A stretch of DNA of 64,000 bases from Lacihabitans sp. CS3-21 (GCF_024343675.1 NZ_RJUD01000009.1:1-64000); one strand, 5' to 3'. Positions 33,232 to 43,451 are shown, counted from the stretch's first letter. Translations and numbers: made by a program. Notes: a model not told the origin generated them from the letters alone.

Positions 33232-36200
33232 TTATTTTTCGATGATTAATGCTGGCAAGGCTTTTTGTTTGTACAAATCATTAAACCTTACTATCTCCTC
33301 TTTAATTATTTTATCCAGGCTATCCTTTTGCTTCTTCCATTCATTCTGTAGATCATCCAATCTTGTCTTTGTTCCGAGGGTTAAAGCTGGATTGTGACTA
33401 TCCGCACGAGATTTTAAATCTAAAAATTCTGCATTAAGTCTATTAGGAAAATTAATGACATCCTGAAAAGTCTCTTGTTTTGATGATATTACATTATTCT
33501 CCCAATCATTAATTTTTTTCAAAATTTCCTTTCCTTGGTCTAATATTTCCGTGAATTCTTTTTTCTCTTTCAACAGTGTCATATAGCTTTCTAGTTGAGC
33601 TTTGACTTTTCGCATATTTATCACCGATTGATGAATTTCTGCAACATTTGACTCAATTTGTAAGAGGAATTTTTCTTGTGCTTCAAAATCAGCAGCTGTA
33701 GCTTTTAATCTTGGATCAGGTAGTACTATAGCTTCGGTCAAAGAAGTGTCTTTTCCCGCTATTAACTTAATTTTGAAAGTATTAGGAGCAACCAATGAGC
33801 CTCTGTAATCACCATTTACGAATACTTTACTGATTCCAACTACACTTTCCTTTCTTAAATCCCAGAATGTTCTATTCAAGCCTTTTTTGCTTGGAATAAC
33901 TTGCTTTTCGGCTGGTCCGCCTTCATATTTTACAAATAATTTATCCTTTTGATTGTCCAAAGTTCTTAAAGTCTTTCCACTCAAATCTGTTATTTCTATT
34001 ACCACTTTCGAGCTATCCATGTTTTCAGTAAGGAAATAATCTAAAATTACGCCAGTCGAAGGGTTTTGTCCCAATCCTGGTATTGGTTCTGGAATAGCCG
34101 GTGCGTCGAGTTTTACGGTATTCTTAGGCTTGAAGATTCGTGTTTTCGAATTTTTGTCTAAACTTCCCGCTTGTTGAATTGGCGATAAATCATCTAAAAT
34201 CCAAAAAGCTCTACCAGCAGTTGCAGCTATTAAATCATTATCTTGTATGGCTAAGTCTGTGATTGGTACTACAGGCAAGTTTAATTGCAACTTCTGCCAA
34301 TTGTCGCCATCATTGAAAGATACATAAAACCCAAGCTCAGTACCACAATACAAAAGTCCTTTTATTTTTTGGTCTTCACGAACCACTTTGGCAAAATCGT
34401 TGGTTTCAATTCCCTTTACGATTTTTGTCCAGGTTTGTCCAAAGTCTGTGGTTCGATAAATGATTGGTGTGAAGTCATTAAATCTGTATTTCGTGGCTAC
34501 AATGTATGCTGTGGAGGCACTGTGAGGCGAGACCTCTATGCTATGTATCAGGCATTCTTCCAGATCTTTTGGCGTAACGTTTTGCCAGCTTTTACCATCA
34601 TCTTGAGTTAAATGTACAAGACCGCAGTCGCTACCAGTCCACAACACTCCTGGTTTATGAGGGGAAACAGCAATGTACTGCAAGGTATTGTACACTTCAC
34701 CTCCAGCCCCTTCACTTGTATATGGGCCTCCTCCGTCCTCTTGCTTGCTTTTTTCATTTCTGGTTAAATCACCACTTATTTCTTTCCAAGATATTCCGTT
34801 GTCACTACTTTTTAATACCACATTACCCCCGTGATAAATGGTGCCATTTTGAAAAGGGGAAGCTACAATGGGAGCATTCCAATTAAATCTATATTTTTGG
34901 GTATTGGGTTTTACTCCCAAACCAATATGTGGATATGCCATTACATCTTTTGTAGTTCCAGTTTTTATGTCCAATACTTCAATATTTCCTTGATAGCATC
35001 CACCATAAATATATTGTGGGTCGGCTGGATTGTCAAAAGAAATAAAGGCAGACTCACAGCCTGGGCCAATAAACCAATCTTGCCATCCTATTCCACCACT
35101 GGTAGTCCTTGAACTAACCCCCAAAGAGGTGTTGTCTTGCTGGCCGCCATAAACAGTATAGGGGAATTTTTTATCTGTAATGACCCTATAAAATTGTGCA
35201 GTAGGTTGATTTTGTTGCGAACTCCAACTTTTTCCACCATTAAAAGAGATATTGGCCCCTCCATCGTTGGCATTTATCATGTTTTGATTGTTGTTTGGAT
35301 TTATCCAAACATCATGATTGTCTCCATGGGGAACAGCGACAGGTGCAAAATTTCGACCTCCATCAATTGACTTTAAAAATGGTGCATTCATCACATACAC
35401 CACCTCAGGGTTGATGGGGTCAGCAAAAATTTCGATATAATACCAAGCTCTAGCAATAGTAATTCTTTGTTTAGAAGTTTGGGTCCAAGTTTTGCCAGCG
35501 TCATCGCTTCTATAAACTCCTGCTTTATCTCCTTCCGCTTCAATATTTGCAAAGACCCGATTAGAGTTCGCTCTAGACACAGAGATGGCAGATTTACCAA
35601 AGGTTTTAGGCAATCCATCGCTTAATTTTTTCCATGTTTCACCACCATCGTCAGATTTGTAAATTGCACAACCCGCTCCACCGCTTTCTACTTTCCATGG
35701 GTATCTACGGTGCTCCCACATCGATGCATAAAGAATTCTAGGATTGTTCATGTCCATGCTTAAATCTGCACAACCCGTGTTAGCATTGACATAAAAAACC
35801 TTTTTCCAGGTTTTACCTCCATCGGTTGTTTTATAAACACCTCTATCTTCGTTGGGCCCATGAAGTGCACCCTGTGCAGCCACAAATACTTCATCGGGAT
35901 TCTGTGGATGAATTCTGACTGCCGAAATATGTTTGGTTGGGGTTAAGCCTATATTTTTCCAGGTTTTTCCTGCATCAGTAGATTTGTAAATTCCATCACC
36001 ATGAGAAGTCATCACACCTCGAACCGCATGTTCACCCATACCCACATATAAAACGTTTGGATCGGATTCAGCAACCGAAATAACGCCTACTGAGCCAGTT
36101 TTTATTTGCCCATCTGAAATGTTTTTCCATGAAATACCTGCATCTTCCGTCTTCCAAATGCCACCTCCTGTGCTGCCAAAATAATAAACCAAGGGGTTTT

Positions 36201-36399
36201 GTTTGACACCTGTGGCGGTAACGCTTCTTCCACCTCGGAAGGGTCCTATGTTACGCCATTTTAAACCTTTATAGAAATCGGCATCAAAATTATTGACCTC
36301 AATCTGTTGTAAAATGGGGCCGCTTGCCTTAGTTTTTTTTTGACCAAAACTTGAAAGAGAAAAAGCAAAAAGACAGAAGAAAAGTAAGTAGTTTTTCAT
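33232..36399 (-). CDS. Exported BNR/sortilin-like beta-propeller protein
   Basis: A 1055-residue protein with a signal peptide (1-19, ending SSFGQ). Residues ~45-740 form beta-propeller(s) with about ten Asp-box repeats (S/T-x-D-x-G-x-T-W), for example STDAGKTWKN, TTDGGKTWKK, SDDGGETWKK and TTDFGQTWTK. This is the sortilin/VPS10-like BNR family, often called 'glycosyl hydrolase', which is widespread in Bacteroidota. The last ~300 residues are a beta-sandwich plus a Lys/Glu-rich helical tail. There is no proven catalytic activity, and no Por-type sorting domain is obvious. It sits just upstream of the epimerase gene. Confidence 0.88.
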   Translation of the reverse strand: MKNYLLFFCLFAFSLSSFGQKKTKASGPILQQIEVNNFDADFYKGLKWRNIGPFRGGRSVTATGVKQNPLVYYFGSTGGGIWKTEDAGISWKNISDGQIKTGSVGVISVAESDPNVLYVGMGEHAVRGVMTSHGDGIYKSTDAGKTWKNIGLTPTKHISAVRIHPQNPDEVFVAAQGALHGPNEDRGVYKTTDGGKTWKKVFYVNANTGCADLSMDMNNPRILYASMWEHRRYPWKVESGGAGCAIYKSDDGGETWKKLSDGLPKTFGKSAISVSRANSNRVFANIEAEGDKAGVYRSDDAGKTWTQTSKQRITIARAWYYIEIFADPINPEVVYVMNAPFLKSIDGGRNFAPVAVPHGDNHDVWINPNNNQNMINANDGGANISFNGGKSWSSQQNQPTAQFYRVITDKKFPYTVYGGQQDNTSLGVSSRTTSGGIGWQDWFIGPGCESAFISFDNPADPQYIYGGCYQGNIEVLDIKTGTTKDVMAYPHIGLGVKPNTQKYRFNWNAPIVASPFQNGTIYHGGNVVLKSSDNGISWKEISGDLTRNEKSKQEDGGGPYTSEGAGGEVYNTLQYIAVSPHKPGVLWTGSDCGLVHLTQDDGKSWQNVTPKDLEECLIHSIEVSPHSASTAYIVATKYRFNDFTPIIYRTTDFGQTWTKIVKGIETNDFAKVVREDQKIKGLLYCGTELGFYVSFNDGDNWQKLQLNLPVVPITDLAIQDNDLIAATAGRAFWILDDLSPIQQAGSLDKNSKTRIFKPKNTVKLDAPAIPEPIPGLGQNPSTGVILDYFLTENMDSSKVVIEITDLSGKTLRTLDNQKDKLFVKYEGGPAEKQVIPSKKGLNRTFWDLRKESVVGISKVFVNGDYRGSLVAPNTFKIKLIAGKDTSLTEAIVLPDPRLKATAADFEAQEKFLLQIESNVAEIHQSVINMRKVKAQLESYMTLLKEKKEFTEILDQGKEILKKINDWENNVISSKQETFQDVINFPNRLNAEFLDLKSRADSHNPALTLGTKTRLDDLQNEWKKQKDSLDKIIKEEIVRFNDLYKQKALPALIIEK

Positions 36400-36589
36400 G
36401 TAAGGTTTTTAGGGTTTAATTATTAAATAAAAGTATGCTATTTTTTCAAATGCTCGATATTGATAATTTATTATTTTTCGAATATTGATTGTCCTATTTA
36501 TTTAAGTTAGCTTTTTTAAACACAATCAAGGTTTTAACATGCTTAGATAACTTGAATAATGTTCAAGCACACAAAAAAAGGTTTTGTTT

Positions 36590-39500
36590 TTATATTGTAA
36601 TGTTCTTTTTAAAAGCCTTGGCTTGTTGGTTGTTAATTGCCACAATTAATTGATTATTTATCATTTTTAACCCCCTGACGTCGCCTTTTACACCCAAACT
36701 CGACTGATAATTAAAATTACCTTTTTTGTCATTTATAAAAACTTGCACATAATTGGCATCAATATTTCCGAGTCTTACTCGGCCCTTAGATTGGTTTCCT
36801 CCTAAAATCAAATCTAGAAAACCATCTCCATTGATATCTGTGTTTTCGATCGCATAAATGGGTGCAAACTGGGCTTGGATAGGCAAGGTCTGTATTGTGA
36901 AAGTGCCTTTGTCATTCTTGAGATATACGGATTCCAAGGTTGTTATTTCTAGTTTTTTTATGTCTTTATTTTTAAATTCTGCCAAGACTTCGTCTATCGT
37001 GGCGGTAGAATAAGCTTCGTGGCTTATGTATTTCTTTTTAAGGCTAACTATTTGATCTGAGATTTCATCACGGCTGTAAGCTGGGTAATTTTTACCTTGT
37101 GTATAATAGGCGAGAATAGGGTCAATTTTGCCATTATCGTCAAAATCTTGATAAAAAAGGCTAACTGGTTCGGTGGTGCTGGCTTTTAGTTGGGAGTTAA
37201 CTCCTAAATTGCCTACAATGAGGTCCTCATCACCATCTTTATCAAAATCACCCGCTTTAACACTTGACCAAGCACCTACTAATTTTGAGGTTTCATTATC
37301 AAGTAATGAAAAAATCCCATTGTTATTTTGTAATATCTGAATCCCAGTCCATTCTCCCACAATTACCAAATCTGGCCAGCCATCTTTGTTGAAATCGGTG
37401 CTGGTGATGTCAGTAACAATACCCAAATTGTTGAATATCGGGTCATCTACTTTTGTGAATTTACCAGCATCATTTCTATAAAGTCTGCTTGGGTTAGAAA
37501 TGGGAAAATTCCATGGAACAACGGAGCCACCCACCACGAGGTCGAAGTCGCCGTCTTTGTCAAAGTCGATGGTCTCTATGCTGGTGTCGGCATAAGGTGT
37601 ATCTACCAGTGCATCAAATGATTTAGAGAAATTTCCTTTTCCGTCGTTGATATAAACACGGTTTTGAAGCATTAAATCATTCGGGAGGTATTCATAACCG
37701 CCACTGCTTACTATCAAATCGAGGTCACCATCTTTTTCAATATCCAAAAATACAGCATCGGTATCGGTACAAAGTTCGTCTTGTTTGAATACGGTTTGCT
37801 CTTTTTTGGAGAAACTACCATTAGCCAATTGTAGGAATAATTCTGAAGAAAATCCTTTGCCGCTTCCAATGAAAACATCTTCTAGCCCGTCGCCATTTAC
37901 ATCGCCTTTTGTAATTCTAGGTCCTTGATAGGAATACATTTGTGGCATCAAGATTTGTCTTGAAAAATCGTTGAGCGGCATTTGATTGTGAGTGAAATTT
38001 AAGGCATTAATTTCACTGAAATACGCTGGTTCTGAATCAATTGAAAAGGAGGTTTTGTTTGGACGATAGTTTATTTTTAGCGTTTGATTAGACGTAATGT
38101 TCGTTTGTTTTTGCACTTTCCCATCAGGCCAAACTATGACTAAACTATCAATCTTATTTAGGTCACCTAGTCCAAAAATCAAGTTGGAATGGCTGCTGCT
38201 TTGGTAGCCATGTATGGGTGTGAATTCTTGAAATTGTTGGAGATTTTGAGCATAAAGATAGAATTTTGCACCAGTCTTTCTGGAATCGGAACAGCTGACG
38301 CTTAGGTAATTTCCCAACTTATTTTCGGTGCTGAGGTTTTTGTAAACAAACGATTCCTCGTTGAGATTGTTGGTTACAATTTCCAAATCTCCATCGTTGT
38401 CCAAATCCACCGAAATGGTGCCATTGGTGATAACGGCATCTTCAAAACCCCAGTCTTTTTGTTTGTTTGTAAAAGTCAGGTTTTTGTTATTTTTAAAAAT
38501 ATAATTAGGCGTTTTAGTCGACGGCATTTTTTTGATAACCTCCATAATGTTTATGCCAGATTGCTGCCCTTCGTCGGCATAATACTTCATAAAATCCATA
38601 TTGGTGTAGTCACGGAGGTAGCCATTTGACACAAAAACATCTTTGTAGCCATCATTGTCATAATCTGCAAAAAGCACTGACCAAGACCAATCCGTATTGG
38701 ATAAGCCAGCCAGCTGGCCTATTTCGCTGAAAGTCCCGTCGCCATTGTTTAGCTGCAACATATTTCTCATAAACGAGGGCTGGATGCCATTTTTAAGCAT
38801 CGATAAATAAGCTTCATATTTTTCTGGTCCGAAGAGCAATTTCTGTCTTTTGTTGTCTTCCGGAAGCATATCTGTGGTTATGATGTCGGGCAATAGGTCG
38901 TTATTTATATCACCAACTTCATTTCCCATCGAGAAATAGCTCGTATGATTGGTTTTAGATTTTATTTCGTCTGTGAAAGTTCCATTTTTGTTGTTGATAT
39001 ATAGATAATCTTCCTCCAGATAATCATTCGAAACATAAATATCCGTCCAACCATCGTTGTTTAGGTCGGCGGTATGTATACCTAGACCAAAGCCTATTGG
39101 ATTACCTTTTATGCCCGCTGCTATACTTACATCGACAAATTTTCCTTGATTATTTTGCATAAGTCGATCACCAGCTAGAGAATCTCGCATGAAGTGAACT
39201 GCTTGTACATCGAATCGCTTAAAATCTTTCACGTTGTGGTTGAGCAGGTAAACGTCCAAATCACCGTCTTTGTCATAATCAAAAAAAGCGGCCTGGGTGC
39301 TGTAGGTTTTCAAATCCAGTCCGTATTCAGCGGCTTTGTCAGTAAAAGTGAGGTTTTTGTTGTTGATGTAGAGTTTGTTCCCTCGTAATTCTGGATTGTC
39401 AATATTGGCAGAAACAGAAACATAAATGTCTTGATAGCCGTCGTTGTTTATATCTACCACGCTTACCCCAGTTTTCCACTCACCGTTGTATTTTATGCCG

Positions 39501-39796
39501 CTTTTTTCGGTGATGTCCTCAAATTTTAGTTCGCCTATGTTGATATAAATCTTGTCTGTGCCTTGATTGGCAGTGTAGTAGAGGTCTTGCAAGCCATCGT
39601 TGTTAAAGTCTGCGGAAGCAACGCCACCACCATTATAGAAGTATTCGTAGTTTAGTACATTATCAATTTCATTTTCGGTGATTTTGTTCGCAAAATCAAT
39701 ATTTGTATCACCCGAACTTAACTTCTCAAAGAGCTGGTTTTTGTTTTTACAAGAAATCAATAAAACGAAAAAAGTAAGCGTAAAAAGATATTTCAT
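36590..39796 (-). CDS. FG-GAP/VCBS repeat lipoprotein with ASPIC/UnbV domain
   Basis: A 1068-residue lipoprotein (MKYLFTLTFFVLLISCKNKN, lipobox Cys17). It contains about twelve calcium-binding FG-GAP-type repeats with D-x-[D/N]-x-D-G loops, such as DFNNDGLQD, DYDKDGDLD, DFDKDGDFD and DINGDGFLD, arranged as two beta-propellers. Between them, at about 545-610, lies an ASPIC/UnbV domain (VIVWPDGKVQKQ). Such CRTAC1-like proteins are abundant in polysaccharide-degrading Bacteroidota, but here no SusCD pair is adjacent. A minus-strand TATTTTTG (39827-39834), about 30 bases before the start codon, may be its -7 element. Confidence 0.9.
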   Translation of the reverse strand: MKYLFTLTFFVLLISCKNKNQLFEKLSSGDTNIDFANKITENEIDNVLNYEYFYNGGGVASADFNNDGLQDLYYTANQGTDKIYINIGELKFEDITEKSGIKYNGEWKTGVSVVDINNDGYQDIYVSVSANIDNPELRGNKLYINNKNLTFTDKAAEYGLDLKTYSTQAAFFDYDKDGDLDVYLLNHNVKDFKRFDVQAVHFMRDSLAGDRLMQNNQGKFVDVSIAAGIKGNPIGFGLGIHTADLNNDGWTDIYVSNDYLEEDYLYINNKNGTFTDEIKSKTNHTSYFSMGNEVGDINNDLLPDIITTDMLPEDNKRQKLLFGPEKYEAYLSMLKNGIQPSFMRNMLQLNNGDGTFSEIGQLAGLSNTDWSWSVLFADYDNDGYKDVFVSNGYLRDYTNMDFMKYYADEGQQSGINIMEVIKKMPSTKTPNYIFKNNKNLTFTNKQKDWGFEDAVITNGTISVDLDNDGDLEIVTNNLNEESFVYKNLSTENKLGNYLSVSCSDSRKTGAKFYLYAQNLQQFQEFTPIHGYQSSSHSNLIFGLGDLNKIDSLVIVWPDGKVQKQTNITSNQTLKINYRPNKTSFSIDSEPAYFSEINALNFTHNQMPLNDFSRQILMPQMYSYQGPRITKGDVNGDGLEDVFIGSGKGFSSELFLQLANGSFSKKEQTVFKQDELCTDTDAVFLDIEKDGDLDLIVSSGGYEYLPNDLMLQNRVYINDGKGNFSKSFDALVDTPYADTSIETIDFDKDGDFDLVVGGSVVPWNFPISNPSRLYRNDAGKFTKVDDPIFNNLGIVTDITSTDFNKDGWPDLVIVGEWTGIQILQNNNGIFSLLDNETSKLVGAWSSVKAGDFDKDGDEDLIVGNLGVNSQLKASTTEPVSLFYQDFDDNGKIDPILAYYTQGKNYPAYSRDEISDQIVSLKKKYISHEAYSTATIDEVLAEFKNKDIKKLEITTLESVYLKNDKGTFTIQTLPIQAQFAPIYAIENTDINGDGFLDLILGGNQSKGRVRLGNIDANYVQVFINDKKGNFNYQSSLGVKGDVRGLKMINNQLIVAINNQQAKAFKKNITI

Positions 39797-40028
39797 TTAA
39801 TAGAAAATAGGAGAATTAATATTCTTCAAAAATAAGTCTTTTCTTTATTTTTATTGGCTTATTGCTGAATTTAAAATGTATACACCTACTGGATTTTTTA
39901 TTTATCCAAAATTTAAAACAATCTCGATTGTAGTAAGTCTGTAAAGATGAATGAAAATTCAAAAACTAGTAATGTATATTTATTCTGGGTGTGAAACATT
40001 CAGATTTTATTTCCATTCTAAATAGTAG

Positions 40029-40036
40029 TACTTTTG
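40029..40036 (+). promoter_or_regulatory. -7 promoter element of mutS2
   Basis: TACTTTTG fits the Bacteroidota -7 consensus TAnnTTTG and lies 24 bases before the mutS2 start codon. A -33 TTG at suitable spacing is not evident, so the call is tentative. The rest of the gap from 39797 to 40060 shows no gene. Confidence 0.4.
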
Positions 40037-40060
40037 TGAAAAATCATTAAACATTCAGGG

Positions 40061-42484
40061 ATGTTATACCCCCAAAATATAGAGGTTAAGTTAGGTTTTG
40101 ACAAAATCAGGTCGTTGGTAGCGGAGGAATGTGTGAGTTCTCTCGGCCGTTCGTTTGTAGATAAAATCAGATTTTCGGATAGATTCGATATCATTAAGAG
40201 AATGATTGATCAAACTGCCGAGTTCAGATTGATTTTACAATTGGAATCTTCTTTTCCGAATCAAAATTATTTAGATGTTATTCCTTTTCTGAAAAGAGCG
40301 GCTTTGGAGGGTTCTTATCTGGACGAAGAGGAGTTTTTTGATATCAAACTTTCGTTGACAACCATTCAACAGATCATACATTTTTTCAAAAACAAAGAAG
40401 AAGGTCGTTACTCGCAGTTGCGTGGATTGATGCAAAATACACTTCCTGCTGATAAACAAGATGGTTGGAGTAGTTTGATTGCACAAATAGGAGGTGTAAT
40501 TGACGAAAAAGGAAAAGTTAAAGATAATGCTTCCAAGGAACTTTATGATATAAGAAGAAAGCTTTCTGTAGAGCAAAATAATGTAAAACGTACTTTAGAG
40601 CGAATTTATAGAACAGCCAAAAACTCAGGTTGGATTAGTGAAGACATGAGTTTGGCTTATCGAAATGGCAGGTTGGTCTTGCCTCTTTTGGCCGAGCATA
40701 AGAGGAAACTTCAAGGTTTTGTTCATGACGAATCCACCTCTGGGCAGATTGCTTTTGTAGAGCCTGGGGAAGTCTTGGAGGCTAACAATGAAATCCGAGA
40801 TTTAGAGATAAAGGAGCGAAGGGAAGTTATTCGTATTTTGGAGAGTTTAACTTCTGCTTTAAGACCACATATTGCCGATCTCGAAAAGTCCTATCATTTT
40901 TTAGGACTCATGGATTTTATAAGAGCAAAAGCGAAATTGGCTCAAAAAATTGATGCTACTAGTCCTTTGTTGCTCAACGAAACCATTGTTGATTGGACTA
41001 AGGCCGTTCACCCTTTGTTGTTTTTAGCTCATAAAAAGGTCAACAAGTCAATTGTGCCATTAAGAGTTGTTTTAGAATCAGAAAAGAGAATATTGGTAGT
41101 TTCAGGGCCCAACGCAGGTGGGAAGTCAGTGATGTTGAAGACCATTGGACTTATTCAATATATGGCCCAATGTGGCCTTTTAGTACCAGTTTCGCCCGAT
41201 TCTAAAGTTGGGATTTTCAAAAGTGTTTTTATAGACATTGGTGATGAGCAAAGTATTGAGAATGACCTCAGTACGTATAGCTCACATTTGACCAATATGC
41301 GTGAGTTTTTGGTTCATTCTGATAAACATACCCTGTTTTTGATTGACGAATTTGGAACGGGTACAGAGCCAAGTTTGGGTGGAGCTATTGCGGAGTCGAT
41401 TTTGGAAAATTTATTAAAAAACAGAGCTTTTGGGGTTGTAAATACCCACTATACCAATCTCAAAATTTTTGCAGATAAGAATGAAGGATTGATAAACGGT
41501 GCCATGAAGTTTGATGCCGCACATTTAGATCCATTATATGAGTTAGAAATGGGTCAGCCGGGTAGTTCATTTGCCTTGGAAGTGGCTCAAAAAATTGGTT
41601 TACCCAGGCACATTATCGAGAATTCGAAACGGAAGTTGGGTAAAAGTCAGGTGAATTTTGAGAAATTGCTCAAAGAATTGGAGATTGAAAAGAAAGTTTT
41701 TGCGGAGCACAATGCATTACTCAAAAAGGAAACAACCGAACTTAAACAAAAGATTGAGCAGTACAACGCCCTGAAAAATTTCTTGGATACAGATAAAAAA
41801 CGAATTCTAAACGAGGCTAAAGAAAGTGCTAAAGTATTGCTCAAAGATGCCAACAAGCAGATAGAGAGTACGATAAGAGAAATTAAAGAAAACAAAGCCG
41901 AGAAAGAAACCACCAAAGTGGTAAGGCAAATGTTGGAGGAATTCAAGGAAGAAAAACTCAAACCCGAAAAACCTCAAGTTCAAAAACAAACTGCTGATAT
42001 ATTCCAAAAAGCCGATGGCAAAATAGCCCAAGGTGATTTTGTAAAAATCATTGGTCAAGATACTTTTGGGCAAGTAGTTAGTTTAAATGGGAAGGATGCG
42101 GAGGTCTCTTTGGGTGAATTAAAATCCAATATCAAACTTAATCGTTTAGAGAAGGTTTCGAAGAAGGAATTTAAATCTGCGGTAAAAGAAACGCCCAAAG
42201 AAAACCTCAAAGGAATAGACATCAACGAGAAGATGGTCAATTTCAGTTTTAATCTCGATATTCGTGGAAAAAGAGGGGAGGAGGCATTGCATGAGGTGGA
42301 TTTATTGATGGACGATGCCATATTTTTAGGATATCCACAGTTAAGAATAGTACATGGCAAGGGCGATGGAATACTTAGAAACTTGGTCAGGGCCCACTTA
42401 AAGCATTATAAATCAGTAAAAAAGATGTCAGACGAACACGCAGACCGTGGTGGGCAGGGCGTAACTATTGTGGATATGAAGTAG
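40061..42484 (+). CDS. mutS2: MutS2 ATPase/endonuclease
   Basis: An 807-residue MutS2. The core and clamp helices are followed by the ABC-type ATPase (Walker A GPNAGGKS at 349-356, Walker B TLFLIDEFGTG, and the ABC signature region around DLSTYSSHL), a long Lys/Glu coiled coil (about 530-640) and a C-terminal Smr nuclease domain (LDIRGKRGEEA, then IVHGKGDGILR). MutS2 lacks the mismatch-reading domain I of MutS; it acts on branched DNA and, in some bacteria, on collided ribosomes. The Smr loop reads HGKGDG instead of the commoner HGKGTG. It is transcribed alone. Confidence 0.95.
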   Translation: MLYPQNIEVKLGFDKIRSLVAEECVSSLGRSFVDKIRFSDRFDIIKRMIDQTAEFRLILQLESSFPNQNYLDVIPFLKRAALEGSYLDEEEFFDIKLSLTTIQQIIHFFKNKEEGRYSQLRGLMQNTLPADKQDGWSSLIAQIGGVIDEKGKVKDNASKELYDIRRKLSVEQNNVKRTLERIYRTAKNSGWISEDMSLAYRNGRLVLPLLAEHKRKLQGFVHDESTSGQIAFVEPGEVLEANNEIRDLEIKERREVIRILESLTSALRPHIADLEKSYHFLGLMDFIRAKAKLAQKIDATSPLLLNETIVDWTKAVHPLLFLAHKKVNKSIVPLRVVLESEKRILVVSGPNAGGKSVMLKTIGLIQYMAQCGLLVPVSPDSKVGIFKSVFIDIGDEQSIENDLSTYSSHLTNMREFLVHSDKHTLFLIDEFGTGTEPSLGGAIAESILENLLKNRAFGVVNTHYTNLKIFADKNEGLINGAMKFDAAHLDPLYELEMGQPGSSFALEVAQKIGLPRHIIENSKRKLGKSQVNFEKLLKELEIEKKVFAEHNALLKKETTELKQKIEQYNALKNFLDTDKKRILNEAKESAKVLLKDANKQIESTIREIKENKAEKETTKVVRQMLEEFKEEKLKPEKPQVQKQTADIFQKADGKIAQGDFVKIIGQDTFGQVVSLNGKDAEVSLGELKSNIKLNRLEKVSKKEFKSAVKETPKENLKGIDINEKMVNFSFNLDIRGKRGEEALHEVDLLMDDAIFLGYPQLRIVHGKGDGILRNLVRAHLKHYKSVKKMSDEHADRGGQGVTIVDMK

Positions 42485-42780
42485 TGCTTTGGTGTATTGT
42501 TAAATTAGTTACTGGTTTACTGGTGAATTGGTTAGTGGTCTTTGCTAAGGCCGATGGTGTCTTCAATCTCAATCCGTGAAATTCAGCATTGCTTGTTCCG
42601 ATAGCTATCGGACCGTCATCAGCGTTCCATTTAGAGGTATTGTAATATAAATTTCTGAAACCATAATCAAAAAATACACCTCATCATTATTTCTATCCAT
42701 TCATGTACTTTGTTATACATAGTACCTTGCCGTATGTTAATTTTGAACCATCAAACAAAACAAAATAAACAAATACAAAT
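42485..42780. other. Non-coding gap with short repeats and a perfect palindrome
   Basis: This gap of 296 bases is coding-free. Near its start it has short direct repeats of TTACTGGT (42508-42524 region), and in the middle a GC-richer block with the 16-bp perfect palindrome described separately. TAATTTTG at 42738-42745 fits a -7 element for the PspC-domain gene, but its best upstream TTTG is 25 bases away, longer than usual. Confidence 0.5.
42597..42612. repeat. 16-bp perfect palindrome TCCGATAGCTATCGGA
   Basis: TCCGATAGCTATCGGA is its own reverse complement. From general knowledge, the core CCGATAGCTATCGG is a recurrent intergenic palindrome in Bacteroidota genomes. It occurs once here and is GC-richer than its surroundings. 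It could be a dispersed repeat or a protein-binding site; neither can be shown from this window. Confidence 0.55.
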
Positions 42781-42990
42781 ATGAAAAAGCTATTTAGAGT
42801 AAAAGGAAACGAGTCAATGTTAGGTGGTGTGATGGCCGGTATGGCTGAATATTTCAACATTGATGTTACACTGGTTAGAGTTTTGGCAGTTGGTGCTTTC
42901 TTTACACCAGTTCCTGTAGTGCTTATGTACTTGATATTGTGGGCTATAATGCCTGTGAAACAAGAGACATTTGCAACGTTGGCACAATAA
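42781..42990 (+). CDS. Small PspC-domain membrane protein
   Basis: A 69-residue protein consisting of one PspC domain: KKLFRVKGNESMLGGVMAGM at the N-terminus, AEYFNIDVTLVRVL, then a hydrophobic segment (FFTPVPVVLMYLILWAIMPV). PspC-type proteins take part in envelope-stress signalling in enterobacteria; stand-alone short forms in Bacteroidota have no assigned role. A paralogue of almost the same length lies at 63184-63387. A terminator follows. Confidence 0.88.
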   Translation: MKKLFRVKGNESMLGGVMAGMAEYFNIDVTLVRVLAVGAFFTPVPVVLMYLILWAIMPVKQETFATLAQ

Positions 42991-43013
42991 TAATTAGGGT
43001 TTAATAGATTGGA

Positions 43014-43048
43014 ATGGCTCGGAACATTGTTTCGAGCTATTTTTTTTT
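43014..43048 (+). terminator. Terminator after the PspC-domain gene
   Basis: TGGCTCGGAA (43015-43024) faces TTTCGAGCTA (about 43030-43039) in a stem with two G-U-type positions, followed by eight or nine T. It lies about 25 bases after the stop codon at 42990. Confidence 0.8.
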
Positions 43049-43086
43049 AGTAATGTTTTAAAACACATTTCAGTGTTTCAATCTCA

Positions 43087-43317
43087 TTACTTTTTCAGTT
43101 TTGTAACCCTAAAGTAACTGTAGGCAATCGTTATGACTATCCACAGTCCCATTTTATTAAGCGTAAATATCGTTTTGAACCATTCAGAAATCAATTTTAG
43201 AAAGGGTTCATTGCTAAGTCGTTCGAAGCCCACATCCAGAATAAAGCTGATGATCATGATGATTACAAGGAACTGAAGCGTTTGTAATACCATTGCTTTT
43301 AAATCTAAGCTGTTCAT
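43087..43317 (-). CDS. Hypothetical small membrane protein
   Basis: A 76-residue protein with two hydrophobic segments (about residues 11-29, LQTLQFLVIIMIISFILDV, and 54-69, LNKMGLWIVITIAYSYF) and a basic C-terminus (VTKLKK), suggesting a two-helix inner-membrane protein. No family is recognised. It has an ATG start and reasonable isolation between its neighbours, with no competing longer frame. Function cannot be proposed. Confidence 0.55.
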   Translation of the reverse strand: MNSLDLKAMVLQTLQFLVIIMIISFILDVGFERLSNEPFLKLISEWFKTIFTLNKMGLWIVITIAYSYFRVTKLKK

Positions 43318-43451
43318 AAATCGTTTTTTTTACAAAAATAGAGCTTAAGTGTATACCAGATTATGATTTTGTTCATAATTAACTTTTCATTCAAAAATTT
43401 AGATCTAAGTTTTCACTTTAGCTTAATTTAGCATTTCGCTGATGAGAAAAT

